This document shows positions 7,723 through 14,902 of a stretch of 16,098 nt of DNA, piece by piece. The number at the start of each line of letters is the position of its first letter. Position 1 is the stretch's first letter. This DNA comes from CAZAJS01 sp964485635 (lineage in GTDB: Bacteria > Pseudomonadota > Gammaproteobacteria > Francisellales > Francisellaceae): positions 1 to 16,098 of the forward strand of contig CAZAJS010000026.1 of assembly GCA_964485635.1 (NCBI GenBank), in the 5' to 3' direction. The position numbers and the translations under genes were made by a program. The notes beneath the pieces were generated by a model. It was not told the origin of the DNA and did no database searches. It saw only the letters and a list, made by a program, of their open reading frames with translations.

Positions 7723-8397
7723 ATGTCAAAACCATCATTTCGTAAATACAACCGCAGCATCACCACGATTGCGATCATTATTGGGCTTATTTTAATTGCT
7801 TGGTTTTTAGCACGTTCTGTTTTTTTCAACCAAGCAGCTAATCACGACTCCCCTAAAGCGGCAGCTGCTTATTACCAAATCAAGCAGCTTTCTGAGCAGC
7901 CTAACCAAACCAAGGCCATTGTTCAAAACAGTCAAAACCTCATTGATCATTATCCACATACCCCTTATGCAACCTTTAGCAGTTGGTTGGCAACCAAGCA
8001 GTTATTACAAGATAACCATCCTAAACAAGCCATTGCATTATTAAAGAAAAATCTAACAACACAGCCTAATAATAGCCTCAATAGCATTACCCGATTACGC
8101 TTAGCGCAAATTTATTTAGGCCAGCATCAGCCAGATGATGCGATTGAACAGCTCAATCAGCTTGACTCACATTTTGCCGTTAGTCGTGCTTATTTTCTCG
8201 GTCAAGCTTATCAGCAAAAGGGTGAATATGAAAAAGCACAACAACAATGGAAAGATGCGCTAGAACAAACAGAAAACCAACCAGATTTAATGCCTGTAAC
8301 GCATATGATTAAATTACAAATGAGTGAATCAATTAATCAACAGGCCCAAGATAAACAATCTGACGCAAACAACACTGTTCCAGAAAGCCATCATTAA
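7723..8397 (+). CDS. YfgM-like membrane-anchored TPR protein
   Basis: The protein is 224 residues from the chosen ATG. A single membrane helix at about 13-33 is followed by a periplasmic domain with TPR-like helical repeats; the segment YPHTPYATFSSWLATKQLL is typical of the YfgM/TPR_21 group. In E. coli, YfgM associates with the SecYEG translocon and periplasmic chaperones and sits just upstream of bamB, as here. An in-frame ATG at 7669 would add 18 residues that overlap the likely promoter and do not resemble the family, so 7723 is preferred, although no clear Shine-Dalgarno precedes it. The tail after about 200 is Gln/Asn-rich and disordered. The stop lies 19 bases before the bamB start. 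The family call rests on architecture and position, because sequence conservation is low. Confidence 0.8.
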   Translation: MSKPSFRKYNRSITTIAIIIGLILIAWFLARSVFFNQAANHDSPKAAAAYYQIKQLSEQPNQTKAIVQNSQNLIDHYPHTPYATFSSWLATKQLLQDNHPKQAIALLKKNLTTQPNNSLNSITRLRLAQIYLGQHQPDDAIEQLNQLDSHFAVSRAYFLGQAYQQKGEYEKAQQQWKDALEQTENQPDLMPVTHMIKLQMSESINQQAQDKQSDANNTVPESHH

Positions 8398-8416
8398 TCA
8401 ATCGCGAGTTTCAAAT

Positions 8417-9580
8417 ATGCAAAAACTTGTTAAGATCGCCATTGCCATTGGTTTTGTTAGCACTTTAGCTGGATGTGCCAATAAGAGCAATACCCCCGAA
8501 CCAAAACCTTTACCTAAGCTTCAAACAGTTGAATCTGTGATAAAAGTTGATTGGCAGACAACGATTGGCTCAGGTATTGATGGTCAAAAAGATGTCAGCT
8601 TAGCCCCAACGCTAGAAGGCAACGATGTTTTAACAACAAGCATGGATGGGAAAGTCACAGCAACACGACAATCTAACGGTCAAACCTTGTGGCAAAAACA
8701 ATTATCATCCCCCATCAGTACAACGCCAGCGTCGGATCAGTCAATTGTTGTCATTGGCAGTTTAAAGGGTGATATTATTGCGCTTGACCGTCAGGATGGG
8801 CATATTTTGTGGCAACATCATATACCTAGTTCGATTTTTGCCAAACCACTGATCTCAGGGAATCAAGTATTTATCCACCTCCATAATGGCACCGTTGTGG
8901 CCTATGATAGTGAAACTGGGCAACAGCAATGGCAGCATCAAATTCCTAGACCTGATCGTACGTTAATTGGTGATAGTCAACCTATCTTAACACAAGGCCT
9001 TTTACTCGTCGGGAGTGCTTCCGGTGAACTGTGGGCGTTTCAGCCAAATTCAGGCAAAGTTGCTTGGCATGCGCCAATTGCCATTGCTTCGGCCAATACG
9101 CCAGATGGCATGGTCGATATTAATGCCACCCCCCTTGTTATGGATCAAACAATTTATGTTGCTGCGTATCAAGATGGAATTAATGCCTTTAGTACCAAAG
9201 ATGGCAAGATTCAATGGCGACAACCGACATCTATTTTTAACAATTTAAGTACCGATGACGATCAACAATTGTTTGCCACCACCGCTGATGGAACCGTTGT
9301 TAGTTATCAGCTGGATGATGGAACCGTTTTATGGAAGCAAAAAGATTTTCAATGGCGTAATCTCTCAGCACCCGCTTATCTAAATAATGTTGTAGTAATC
9401 GGTGATTTAAATGGCAATGTGCTCGTATTAGATGCCAAGAATGGCGAATATATTGATCATTTATCGGTTGCCAGTAGCCCCATTCGTGGTCAACCGCAAA
9501 CTGATGAGGATCATTCACGTATTTTTGTACAAACCAACAACGGCAAATTAATTGCTTTAACCATCCAAAAACCATCATGA
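8417..9580 (+). CDS. bamB: Outer membrane assembly lipoprotein BamB
   Basis: BamB is a lipoprotein of the BAM complex that inserts beta-barrel proteins into the outer membrane. The chosen start gives 387 residues, close to the usual 390. The signal peptide ends in the lipobox Leu-Ala-Gly-Cys20, with Ala at +2, consistent with outer-membrane sorting. The rest is a beta-propeller of PQQ-like blades, visible as repeated Gly-x-x-x-Trp units with tryptophans at 92, 132, 172, 217, 267 and 306. A DINATP motif (234-239) matches the conserved Asp-x-x-x-Thr-Pro region of the family. Upstream in-frame ATGs, such as 8324, lie within yfgM and would bury the signal peptide. The gene is followed without a gap by an MFS transporter (ATGA overlap) instead of der, the usual neighbour in many gammaproteobacteria. 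Confidence 0.93.
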   Translation: MQKLVKIAIAIGFVSTLAGCANKSNTPEPKPLPKLQTVESVIKVDWQTTIGSGIDGQKDVSLAPTLEGNDVLTTSMDGKVTATRQSNGQTLWQKQLSSPISTTPASDQSIVVIGSLKGDIIALDRQDGHILWQHHIPSSIFAKPLISGNQVFIHLHNGTVVAYDSETGQQQWQHQIPRPDRTLIGDSQPILTQGLLLVGSASGELWAFQPNSGKVAWHAPIAIASANTPDGMVDINATPLVMDQTIYVAAYQDGINAFSTKDGKIQWRQPTSIFNNLSTDDDQQLFATTADGTVVSYQLDDGTVLWKQKDFQWRNLSAPAYLNNVVVIGDLNGNVLVLDAKNGEYIDHLSVASSPIRGQPQTDEDHSRIFVQTNNGKLIALTIQKPS

Positions 9581-10779
9581 AACCACGTCAAAAAGGCATT
9601 CCTTCTCTATTCATTTTAGTGCTCATGATTTCGGTAGGCCCATTTGGTGATACGATCTATTCACCTGTCTTACCGAGTTTACAAAAAGCTTTTGAAACTT
9701 CCTATCAAAATGTCCAGCTAACCATTACGCTATATTTGGCAGGTTATGCCGTCAGTCAAATACTTTATGGACCTCTATCGGATCGTTTTGGCCGAAAAAA
9801 AATTATGATTTTCGGAGCCGCCATGTTTTTGTTAGGATCCAGTATCTGTTTATGGAGTATTGATCAAGGAATTACGAGTCTATTGGTTGGACGTTTTTTA
9901 CAAGGGCTTGGCGTTTGTGCCGGCGCCGTTATTTCAAGCTCTGCTGTCAGAGATGCTTTCCCTGTGGCACAACGAGGGCGCGTTTTTGCCAAAATGAATG
10001 CTGCTTTTGCGGCAGCTCCGGGTGTTGGTGGTATTGTTGGTACTTATGTAGCGTGGCATATTAGTTTTATTGTACTTTTTGTATTAGCAATTGTCTTATT
10101 GTTAGGGGTCATTTTCCTATTCCCTGAAACATTAAAAAATACCAATAAAACGGCTCTTCACCCCATGGATTTGATTAAAAATTATTTACAATTATTTACG
10201 GCAAAAGGGTATTGGCTTTATGTCATTATTTTAGGGCTTAACATGGGCATGATTTATACCTGTTTAGTTGAAGCACCCGCATTAGTCGAGACCACAATGC
10301 AACTGAACCGGCAATGGTTTATTGTGATTGCTGGGGGGATTGTATTAGCGTTTATCATTGGGTCTATTGGGTGTTCTTTTTTAATGCGCAAAGTTCATTA
10401 TGATTGGATTTTAGTCATTGGCATGCTCATTGCACTGTCTGCCGGTATTAGTCTTTTTATCCCAATGTTAATGCAAATATTTACCTTATGGACATTGCTT
10501 CCGCAAATTATCACCCTATTTGTCGGCATTGCTTTTATGGTTCCAACTGCGACAGCAAAGGCACTGGCTCCTTTTGAACTAACAGCCGGATCGGCTTCAG
10601 CAATGATGGGATTCACACAAATGGGCATGGCGTCTGTCATCACTGGTGGGATTACTTTCTTACCGTTTCGTAATGCCTATATTATGCCGTTAACATTCAT
10701 CAGTCTAACACTTATCGGATTGATCTTATTATTAAGCTACATTGCCTACCATCGACCTAAAAAATCACACATTATCTAA
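9577..10779 (+). CDS. Bcr/CflA-type MFS drug efflux transporter
   Basis: This 400-residue inner-membrane protein has about 12 hydrophobic segments. MFS motif A, GPLSDRFGRKK, is at 65-75 between helices 2 and 3, and motif B-like RFLQGLGV is at 106-113. The N-terminal pattern (GDTIYSPVLPSL at 24-35, then AVRDAF at 123-128) is characteristic of the Bcr/CflA subgroup of proton-coupled exporters. Known members export bicyclomycin, sulfonamides or chloramphenicol-like compounds, but the substrate here cannot be told. Its ATG overlaps the bamB stop (ATGA at 9577-9580) and no separate Shine-Dalgarno is visible, so it is probably translated by re-initiation after bamB. This links an efflux pump to outer-membrane assembly genes; the reason is unclear. 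Confidence 0.9.
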   Translation: MKPRQKGIPSLFILVLMISVGPFGDTIYSPVLPSLQKAFETSYQNVQLTITLYLAGYAVSQILYGPLSDRFGRKKIMIFGAAMFLLGSSICLWSIDQGITSLLVGRFLQGLGVCAGAVISSSAVRDAFPVAQRGRVFAKMNAAFAAAPGVGGIVGTYVAWHISFIVLFVLAIVLLLGVIFLFPETLKNTNKTALHPMDLIKNYLQLFTAKGYWLYVIILGLNMGMIYTCLVEAPALVETTMQLNRQWFIVIAGGIVLAFIIGSIGCSFLMRKVHYDWILVIGMLIALSAGISLFIPMLMQIFTLWTLLPQIITLFVGIAFMVPTATAKALAPFELTAGSASAMMGFTQMGMASVITGGITFLPFRNAYIMPLTFISLTLIGLILLLSYIAYHRPKKSHII

Positions 10780-10796
10780 CGCTGCATGGATAAATA

Positions 10797-10826
10797 TTCG
10801 CATTGTGCCAGCAAGTAGTTTATAAT
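10797..10826 (+). promoter_or_regulatory. Candidate sigma-70 promoter for the 80-residue membrane protein
   Basis: A perfect -10 TATAAT (10821-10826) lies 18 bases after TTCGCA (10797-10802), a 4/6 match to the -35 consensus. Transcription would begin near 10833, about 30 bases before the start codon at 10862. This suggests the small gene can be expressed apart from bamB and the transporter. Confidence 0.5.
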
Positions 10827-10861
10827 ACCACCAGCATCAAAAATAAAATAAAGAGGTCAAC

Positions 10862-11104
10862 ATGCTGAACGCTCAACGTATCAAAAAATTAACGTTTGGT
10901 TGTTTTTTAACGGGAATTGGTTTAATTTTCTTAGCCATTATCATTTCTAACTTATTCCCAGGATTACACATGCCATCAGCCATTCGTTTGATTGTTTTTA
11001 TTATTATGGCATTGCCTTGGTTAGGATTTATGGTGTTTTTACTGATCTCACCTCGAGAAGATAAAACTGAGGAACCATCAGATATTGATGCTAAGAATCA
11101 ATAA
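10862..11104 (+). CDS. Small two-helix membrane protein (80 aa), function unknown
   Basis: I do not recognise this protein. It has two hydrophobic segments at about 10-30 and 42-64. These are separated by a short loop with Pro-Gly and Met-Pro-Ser, and followed by a charged, acidic tail (EDKTEEPSDIDAKNQ). Both the basic N-terminus (Arg6, Lys8, Lys9) and the acidic tail probably face the cytoplasm. A good ribosome binding site, AAGAGG, lies about 5 bases before the ATG, and a separate promoter precedes it, which makes a real gene likely despite its size. It converges with the dehydrogenase gene ending at 11125; the 20-base space between them holds no evident terminator. Confidence 0.75.
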   Translation: MLNAQRIKKLTFGCFLTGIGLIFLAIIISNLFPGLHMPSAIRLIVFIIMALPWLGFMVFLLISPREDKTEEPSDIDAKNQ

Positions 11105-11124
11105 AAAGATCTAATGCTTAGCCC

Positions 11125-11838
11125 TTACTGTGCGGTATAACCACCATCAATAGGCATTAATGCCCCTGTTATAAAGCTAGAACAAGGCCCTAATAAAAAA
11201 CAAACAAGTTGTGCAACATCCGCTGGCCTCCCTAAGCGATTTAATGGTTGTAAGGCGGCTTCTTGTTGGCGAATTGTCGTTTTTTCAACGTGATTGATTG
11301 TTTCACCAATGGCATTTTGAAACAATGGGGTATCGATTGTCCCTGGGCATACTGCATTAACACGAATCTGGCGCTTGGCATAATCTAGCGCTAATGACTT
11401 TGCCATTTGACCAATCGCACCTTTTGTTAAACCATAGGCAAAGCTATTTGATTTTCCAACCAATGTTTGATCGGAACCATTAAGCACCACGGTCCCCTGA
11501 TCTTTAACATAAGGCATGAATGCTTTCAATGTGAAAATCGCCCCATAGAGATTAATGTCAATAACACGCTTGATTTGCTCAAAAGATAAATCTTCAATAG
11601 ACCCACTTTGGTGCACTCCAGCATTAATAAAAATCCCATCAAGTGGTGCGGTAATTGATTCAACAGCTTGGCCAACAGATGCTGAGTTTGCCACATCACA
11701 AACAACCATAATGACATTTTCGATTGGATGCGCTAATGGCTGAGAATCAAGATTATAAACCGTATGGCCTTGCATGACTAACTGATCTAAAACGGCTTTA
11801 CCTATCCCAGTTGTTCCACCTGTGATCAAATATTGCAT
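11125..11838 (-). CDS. Short-chain dehydrogenase/reductase (SDR), substrate unknown
   Basis: The protein has 237 residues, standard for a classical SDR. The nucleotide-binding GGTTGIG is at 7-13, NAG at 72-74, and the catalytic set is Asn96, Ser122, Tyr135 and Lys139 (YGLTK). Asp31 at the end of the second strand suggests NAD(H) rather than NADP(H). The C-terminus reads GALMPIDGGY, typical of the family. The chosen start places the nucleotide-binding strand at the N-terminus; AAAAGG lies 10 bases upstream. An alternative ATG at 11859, one base beyond the trmB stop, would add seven residues. Frames extended further into trmB are not credible. The gene is last in the nadK-trmB-SDR series. Substrate and pathway cannot be read from the sequence. 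Confidence 0.88.
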   Translation of the reverse strand: MQYLITGGTTGIGKAVLDQLVMQGHTVYNLDSQPLAHPIENVIMVVCDVANSASVGQAVESITAPLDGIFINAGVHQSGSIEDLSFEQIKRVIDINLYGAIFTLKAFMPYVKDQGTVVLNGSDQTLVGKSNSFAYGLTKGAIGQMAKSLALDYAKRQIRVNAVCPGTIDTPLFQNAIGETINHVEKTTIRQQEAALQPLNRLGRPADVAQLVCFLLGPCSSFITGALMPIDGGYTAQ

Positions 11839-11860
11839 TCGCTTTGAACCTTTTATCATC

Positions 11861-12541
11861 TTACTTTTTATAAACAACCACATCCCACACAGGATGGTTG
11901 CGTTGTTGCCCCCGCTTTTCAAACTTTGTCAACGGTCGTGTCTCAGGTCGAGGAGCATAACCATCATACGGATTATTAATTTGTTGACACGTCCTGAACA
12001 CATCCAAAATTTGCTCGGCATAATCTTGCCAATCTGTTGCCGCATGAATAAAACCACCAACTTGAATTTTGGGTAATAGCTGGTTGATAAAGTGGGGGTT
12101 AATTAAGCGACGCTTGTGATGCTTTTTTTTATGCCATGGATCTGGAAAGAAAATTTGAACACCAGCCAGTGTTGCATCATCTACTAAATCAGCAAGCGCT
12201 TCTACCGCATCACCTTGGATAACACGCACATTGTTCAAGGCATTTTCTTCAATCAGGCTTAACAAACTACCAATACCTGGTGGATAAACTTCAATGCCAA
12301 TATAATTTTGCTTAGGATTGTCTCGAGCCATTTCAACTAAGCTGGCACCCATTCCAAAGCCAATCTCAACGATGGTTGGCTGGGTTTGTATAAATGATTG
12401 TAAAATAGTTTTGCCATTGCCATTTAAATCAATGCCATAATGCGGCCATAAATGGTCTAATGCCTGTTGTTGTTTTTTTGTAATTCGTCCAGCACGCATT
12501 ACAAAACTGCGAACGCGGCGTTGATGTGGTTGCTCTGTCAT
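11861..12541 (-). CDS. trmB: tRNA (guanine-N7-)-methyltransferase
   Basis: TrmB makes 7-methylguanosine at position 46 in the variable loop of tRNAs, using S-adenosylmethionine. The 226-residue length is normal. The N-terminus carries the typical RSFVMRAGRIT segment (11-21). The SAM-binding VEIGFGMG is at 58-65 and IEVYPPGIG at 83-91. The PDPWHKKKHHKRR tRNA/substrate motif is at 133-145, and the C-terminal RPLTKFEKRG at 202-211. AAGGA stands 5 bases before the ATG. The gene starts 21 bases after the nadK stop and is followed by the SDR gene, so the three are probably one transcript. Confidence 0.96.
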   Translation of the reverse strand: MTEQPHQRRVRSFVMRAGRITKKQQQALDHLWPHYGIDLNGNGKTILQSFIQTQPTIVEIGFGMGASLVEMARDNPKQNYIGIEVYPPGIGSLLSLIEENALNNVRVIQGDAVEALADLVDDATLAGVQIFFPDPWHKKKHHKRRLINPHFINQLLPKIQVGGFIHAATDWQDYAEQILDVFRTCQQINNPYDGYAPRPETRPLTKFEKRGQQRNHPVWDVVVYKK

Positions 12542-12562
12542 GCTAATCCTTGCTTATGCTTA

Positions 12563-13456
12563 TTAATCAAATAACATTTTGCCCCAATGTAGTTTTGTTC
12601 GCAATGTATGATAATAATTATAATCTTGAGGGTGTAAAATTGTGATTTTTTGCGTACACTTGCGCACCGTAATCCGTTGACCAATTCCGATATGATGAGC
12701 ACTATGCCCATCAAAGCTAACGACGGGTTCCGGGGCATTATAGGCATTAATTTCAACGCTAACACTACTGTCTCCCGGAATGATGATCGGACGGCTATTT
12801 AATGAATGTGAATACATCGGAACAATCACCATGGCATCTAAAGAAGGATACATAATCGGTCCCCCGGCGGATAAGGCATGTGCCGTTGACCCTGTTGGCG
12901 TTGAAATTAACAGTCCATCGGAGCGTTGATCAAATGCATATTGGTTATCAATATAGACTCGCATTTCAAATAACCGTGCTTGATAGCCAGATGAAAATGT
13001 CACTTCATTTAACGCCGTTAATGTTTCACTCGGAATATTATCGCTAAATGGATGATCGGTCGTTGTTAACATGAAACGAGACTCTTGTTGGTAGTCTCCT
13101 TGCAAGATTTTTTGTAACTGATCAAACATTTCTTGTGGTTTAATATCAGATAAAAAACCTAATTTTCCTCGGTTAATGCCTACAATAGGCACCGACCGAT
13201 ATAGAGATAAAGACCGCGCTGCATTTAAAAAATTTCCATCTCCACCGACAACAATCGCGATATCACACAATTGTGCCAAACTGGATAAATCATACGTTTG
13301 TTTCGGTGGTGTTTGAAAGCTGGCGGCGGTTTGATGTTCAATGTACACAGATGCTGATTCAGACAACCAATGATAAAGCTGGCTAACAGTTTGCGCGACT
13401 TGTGGTTTATCATGTGTTCCCAGTAAAGCGATTTTAGCAAACTGCCATGAGTGCAT
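12563..13456 (-). CDS. nadK: NAD kinase
   Basis: NadK phosphorylates NAD to NADP with ATP (or polyphosphate in some members), the only route to NADP. From the chosen start the protein has 297 residues, as usual. Visible motifs are GGDGN at 71-75, NRGKLGFL at 95-102, NEV at 150-152, and the long NAD-binding block RSDGLLISTPTGSTAHALS at 178-196 followed by AGGPI. Start choice: an in-frame ATG lies two codons upstream (13462), but the ribosome binding site AAGGA abuts that codon directly, whereas it sits 6 bases before the ATG at 13456. The downstream start is therefore favoured. It heads a unit with trmB and the SDR gene. Confidence 0.95.
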   Translation of the reverse strand: MHSWQFAKIALLGTHDKPQVAQTVSQLYHWLSESASVYIEHQTAASFQTPPKQTYDLSSLAQLCDIAIVVGGDGNFLNAARSLSLYRSVPIVGINRGKLGFLSDIKPQEMFDQLQKILQGDYQQESRFMLTTTDHPFSDNIPSETLTALNEVTFSSGYQARLFEMRVYIDNQYAFDQRSDGLLISTPTGSTAHALSAGGPIMYPSLDAMVIVPMYSHSLNSRPIIIPGDSSVSVEINAYNAPEPVVSFDGHSAHHIGIGQRITVRKCTQKITILHPQDYNYYHTLRTKLHWGKMLFD

Positions 13457-13487
13457 TGGCATTCCTTATCAATTCAATAACACAATC

Positions 13488-13516
13488 AGTATAACACAAA
13501 CCCAATTAAGCTTCAC
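13488..13516 (-). promoter_or_regulatory. Candidate promoter for nadK-trmB-SDR
   Basis: Read on the minus strand, TATACT (13493-13488) matches the -10 consensus at five of six positions. GTGAAG (13516-13511), 17 bases upstream, is a weak -35. Transcription would start near 13481, leaving a leader of about 25 bases before nadK. Confidence 0.4.
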
Positions 13517-13556
13517 GAACATAACACCAATGAATGCTAGAATAATGTCAAGCACA

Positions 13557-13754
13557 TTAACGCCACCATGATAAAAGTAAGCTTACAATGATGCTGATCA
13601 GAATACAGGTCATTAATGGAAAATAAAATTGCCCTGATTTGGTTTCAATTAACCAATCTCCTGGTAATTTTCCTAAAGGAATGTGACGCAACCAAGGCCA
13701 AAATATCCCGATTAACACCACAAGACCACCGAATATCAATAACAGTTTTTGCAT
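13557..13754 (-). CDS. DUF2905 family small membrane protein
   Basis: The protein has 65 residues with two membrane helices (about 2-21 and 44-63). The connecting segment contains Leu-Gly-Lys-Leu-Pro-Gly-Asp and Phe-Tyr-Phe-Pro-Leu, which is the signature of the DUF2905 family; members have no established function. The chosen ATG has a strong Shine-Dalgarno-like AAGGGGG upstream. Extending the frame to an ATG at 13850 would add 32 residues that overlap htpX and contain no family sequence. The gene starts 19 bases after the htpX stop and is probably co-transcribed with it. Confidence 0.85.
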   Translation of the reverse strand: MQKLLLIFGGLVVLIGIFWPWLRHIPLGKLPGDWLIETKSGQFYFPLMTCILISIIVSLLLSWWR

Positions 13755-13773
13755 CAAACACCCCCTTGAGGCA

Positions 13774-14610
13774 TCAACGCATTTGACGCAACCGCCGAAT
13801 CCGTTCCGCAGTGACAGGGTGGGTGGCAAATAATTCTGCAACTTTCTCACCTTTTAGCGGATTAATAATAAATAAATGCGCCGTTGCTGGATGGGTTTGT
13901 GCTGAAGTATTGACAGTTTTTTGGTTCAATGTTTCAAGCTTTTCTAATGCGGATGCTAACCATTCAGGGTTGCCACATAACTCAGCACCAGCCTTATCTG
14001 CCGCATATTCCCGAGAACGTGAGATTGCCATTTGAATCAACATTGCGGCAATCGGTGCTAAGATCATCATTAAAATACTGGCAATCGGATTTTCATCCTC
14101 TTGTGAAGCCCCAAAAATCGACAACCACATAAACATGTTGGCAATCCCACTAATGGCACCAGAAATTGTTGCCGTCACAGCCATCGTTAAAGTATCTCGG
14201 TTTTTCACATGACTCATCTCATGGGCCATGACGCCTGTTAACTCTTGACGCGTTAACCCTTGAATTAAGCCGGTTGTCGCCGCTACTGATGCATGCTGCG
14301 GGTTACGTCCTGTGGCAAAGGCATTCGGACTGTCTGATTCAATCACATAAACTTTAGGCATCGGCAGATTGGCGCGATTGGCTAATGACTCGACAATAGA
14401 ATATAATCCTGTTGAATCACTTCGATCAACAGGCTTTGCTTGATAAATTTTTAAAACCAATTTATCTGAATGCCAATAGGCTCCCATATTCATAACAATC
14501 GCAAAACCTACTGCGATGATCATCCCAATATGTCCACCAAGCACACCGCCAATTACAACAAATAAAGCCGTTAACCCGGCTAATAATAAAAAGGTTTTTA
14601 ATCCATTCAT
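13774..14610 (-). CDS. htpX: Membrane zinc metalloprotease HtpX
   Basis: HtpX is an M48-family inner-membrane endopeptidase that degrades misfolded membrane proteins alongside FtsH. From the chosen start it has 278 residues, slightly shorter than E. coli HtpX. Two N-terminal helices (about 5-22 and 27-42) are followed by the zinc-binding HEMSH at 130-134, two further hydrophobic stretches, and the third ligand Glu201 in SREYAADKAG. The cytoplasmic C-terminal part ends ATHPVTAERIRRLRQM, typical of the family. The start is set by GGAGG 10 bases upstream and by the familiar MNxLKTFLLL beginning; an ATG at 14670 would add 20 unrelated residues overlapping the likely promoter. It is transcribed with the DUF2905 gene and probably driven by a stress promoter. 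Confidence 0.96.
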   Translation of the reverse strand: MNGLKTFLLLAGLTALFVVIGGVLGGHIGMIIAVGFAIVMNMGAYWHSDKLVLKIYQAKPVDRSDSTGLYSIVESLANRANLPMPKVYVIESDSPNAFATGRNPQHASVAATTGLIQGLTRQELTGVMAHEMSHVKNRDTLTMAVTATISGAISGIANMFMWLSIFGASQEDENPIASILMMILAPIAAMLIQMAISRSREYAADKAGAELCGNPEWLASALEKLETLNQKTVNTSAQTHPATAHLFIINPLKGEKVAELFATHPVTAERIRRLRQMR

Positions 14611-14651
14611 ACCACGCTTTCCTCCTTGTCCACTAGCGCTTATCTTTTGAC

Positions 14652-14681
14652 AATATGGTGATTGATTCAATAAATTTCAAG
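14652..14681 (-). promoter_or_regulatory. Candidate heat-shock (sigma-32) promoter of htpX
   Basis: On the minus strand, CTTGAAA (14681-14675) is followed by CACCATAT (14660-14653), with 15 bases between CTTGAA and the second box. This closely resembles the sigma-32 consensus CTTGAA ... CCCCATNT, and htpX is a known heat-shock gene in E. coli. The same bases also read as a sigma-70 promoter, TTGAAA (14680-14675), 17 bases, CATATT (14657-14652). The two readings cannot be separated by eye. Transcription would start near 14646. Confidence 0.55.
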
Positions 14682-14836
14682 CCCTATAATATCATGCATT
14701 TTAATTCAAACGTATGATACCTTAGCACCGATCATTGAAAAAGTTGATGCTAACGCAGTTATTTGCTAATGATTCACAATAAAACAGCTATAACCTCAAA
14801 ATACGAACGATTTAAGCTATTTTTTTAAACACTTTA
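14682..14836. other. AT-rich divergent intergenic stretch, no gene seen
   Basis: This stretch lies between the htpX promoter and the promoter of the secreted protein at 14903. It is strongly AT-rich with several A and T runs (for example T7 at 14820-14826). It shows no convincing small reading frame, hairpin terminator or RNA gene. It probably serves only as upstream promoter DNA. Confidence 0.4.
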
Positions 14837-14865
14837 TTGCAAAAGCAGCCTTTATTCTATACAAT
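14837..14865 (+). promoter_or_regulatory. Candidate sigma-70 promoter for the secreted protein gene
   Basis: TTGCAA (14837-14842) and TACAAT (14860-14865) are separated by exactly 17 bases and match the consensus boxes at four and five of six positions. Transcription would begin near 14872, about 30 bases before the ATG at 14903. The ribosome binding site AAGGA at 14891-14895 lies 7 bases from the start codon. Confidence 0.6.
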
Positions 14866-14902
14866 TAGTCATTGCCAAGTCCATTATACAAAGGAAAATT
14901 TC

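Noticed and set aside
8324..8416. A longer BamB starting inside yfgM
   Set aside because: It would place 31 residues before the lipoprotein signal peptide; the ATG at 8417 puts the lipobox cysteine at position 20.
9300..9578. A 92-codon minus-strand frame opposite bamB
   Set aside because: It is fully antisense to a conserved gene and has no family features; this is a shadow of bamB.
10398..10643. An 81-codon minus-strand frame opposite the MFS transporter
   Set aside because: It is antisense to a conserved membrane protein, and its composition is explained by that gene's codons.
11105..11124. A bidirectional terminator between the small membrane gene and the dehydrogenase
   Set aside because: The 20 bases show no stem with a T tract in either direction.
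13546..13551. A perfect minus-strand TTGACA near the DUF2905 stop, as a second nadK promoter
   Set aside because: No acceptable -10 lies at 16-19 bases; the TATACT box further downstream is too far away to pair with it.
13755..13850. An N-terminal extension of the DUF2905 protein
   Set aside because: The added 32 residues overlap htpX and are unlike the family, while the internal ATG has a strong ribosome binding site.
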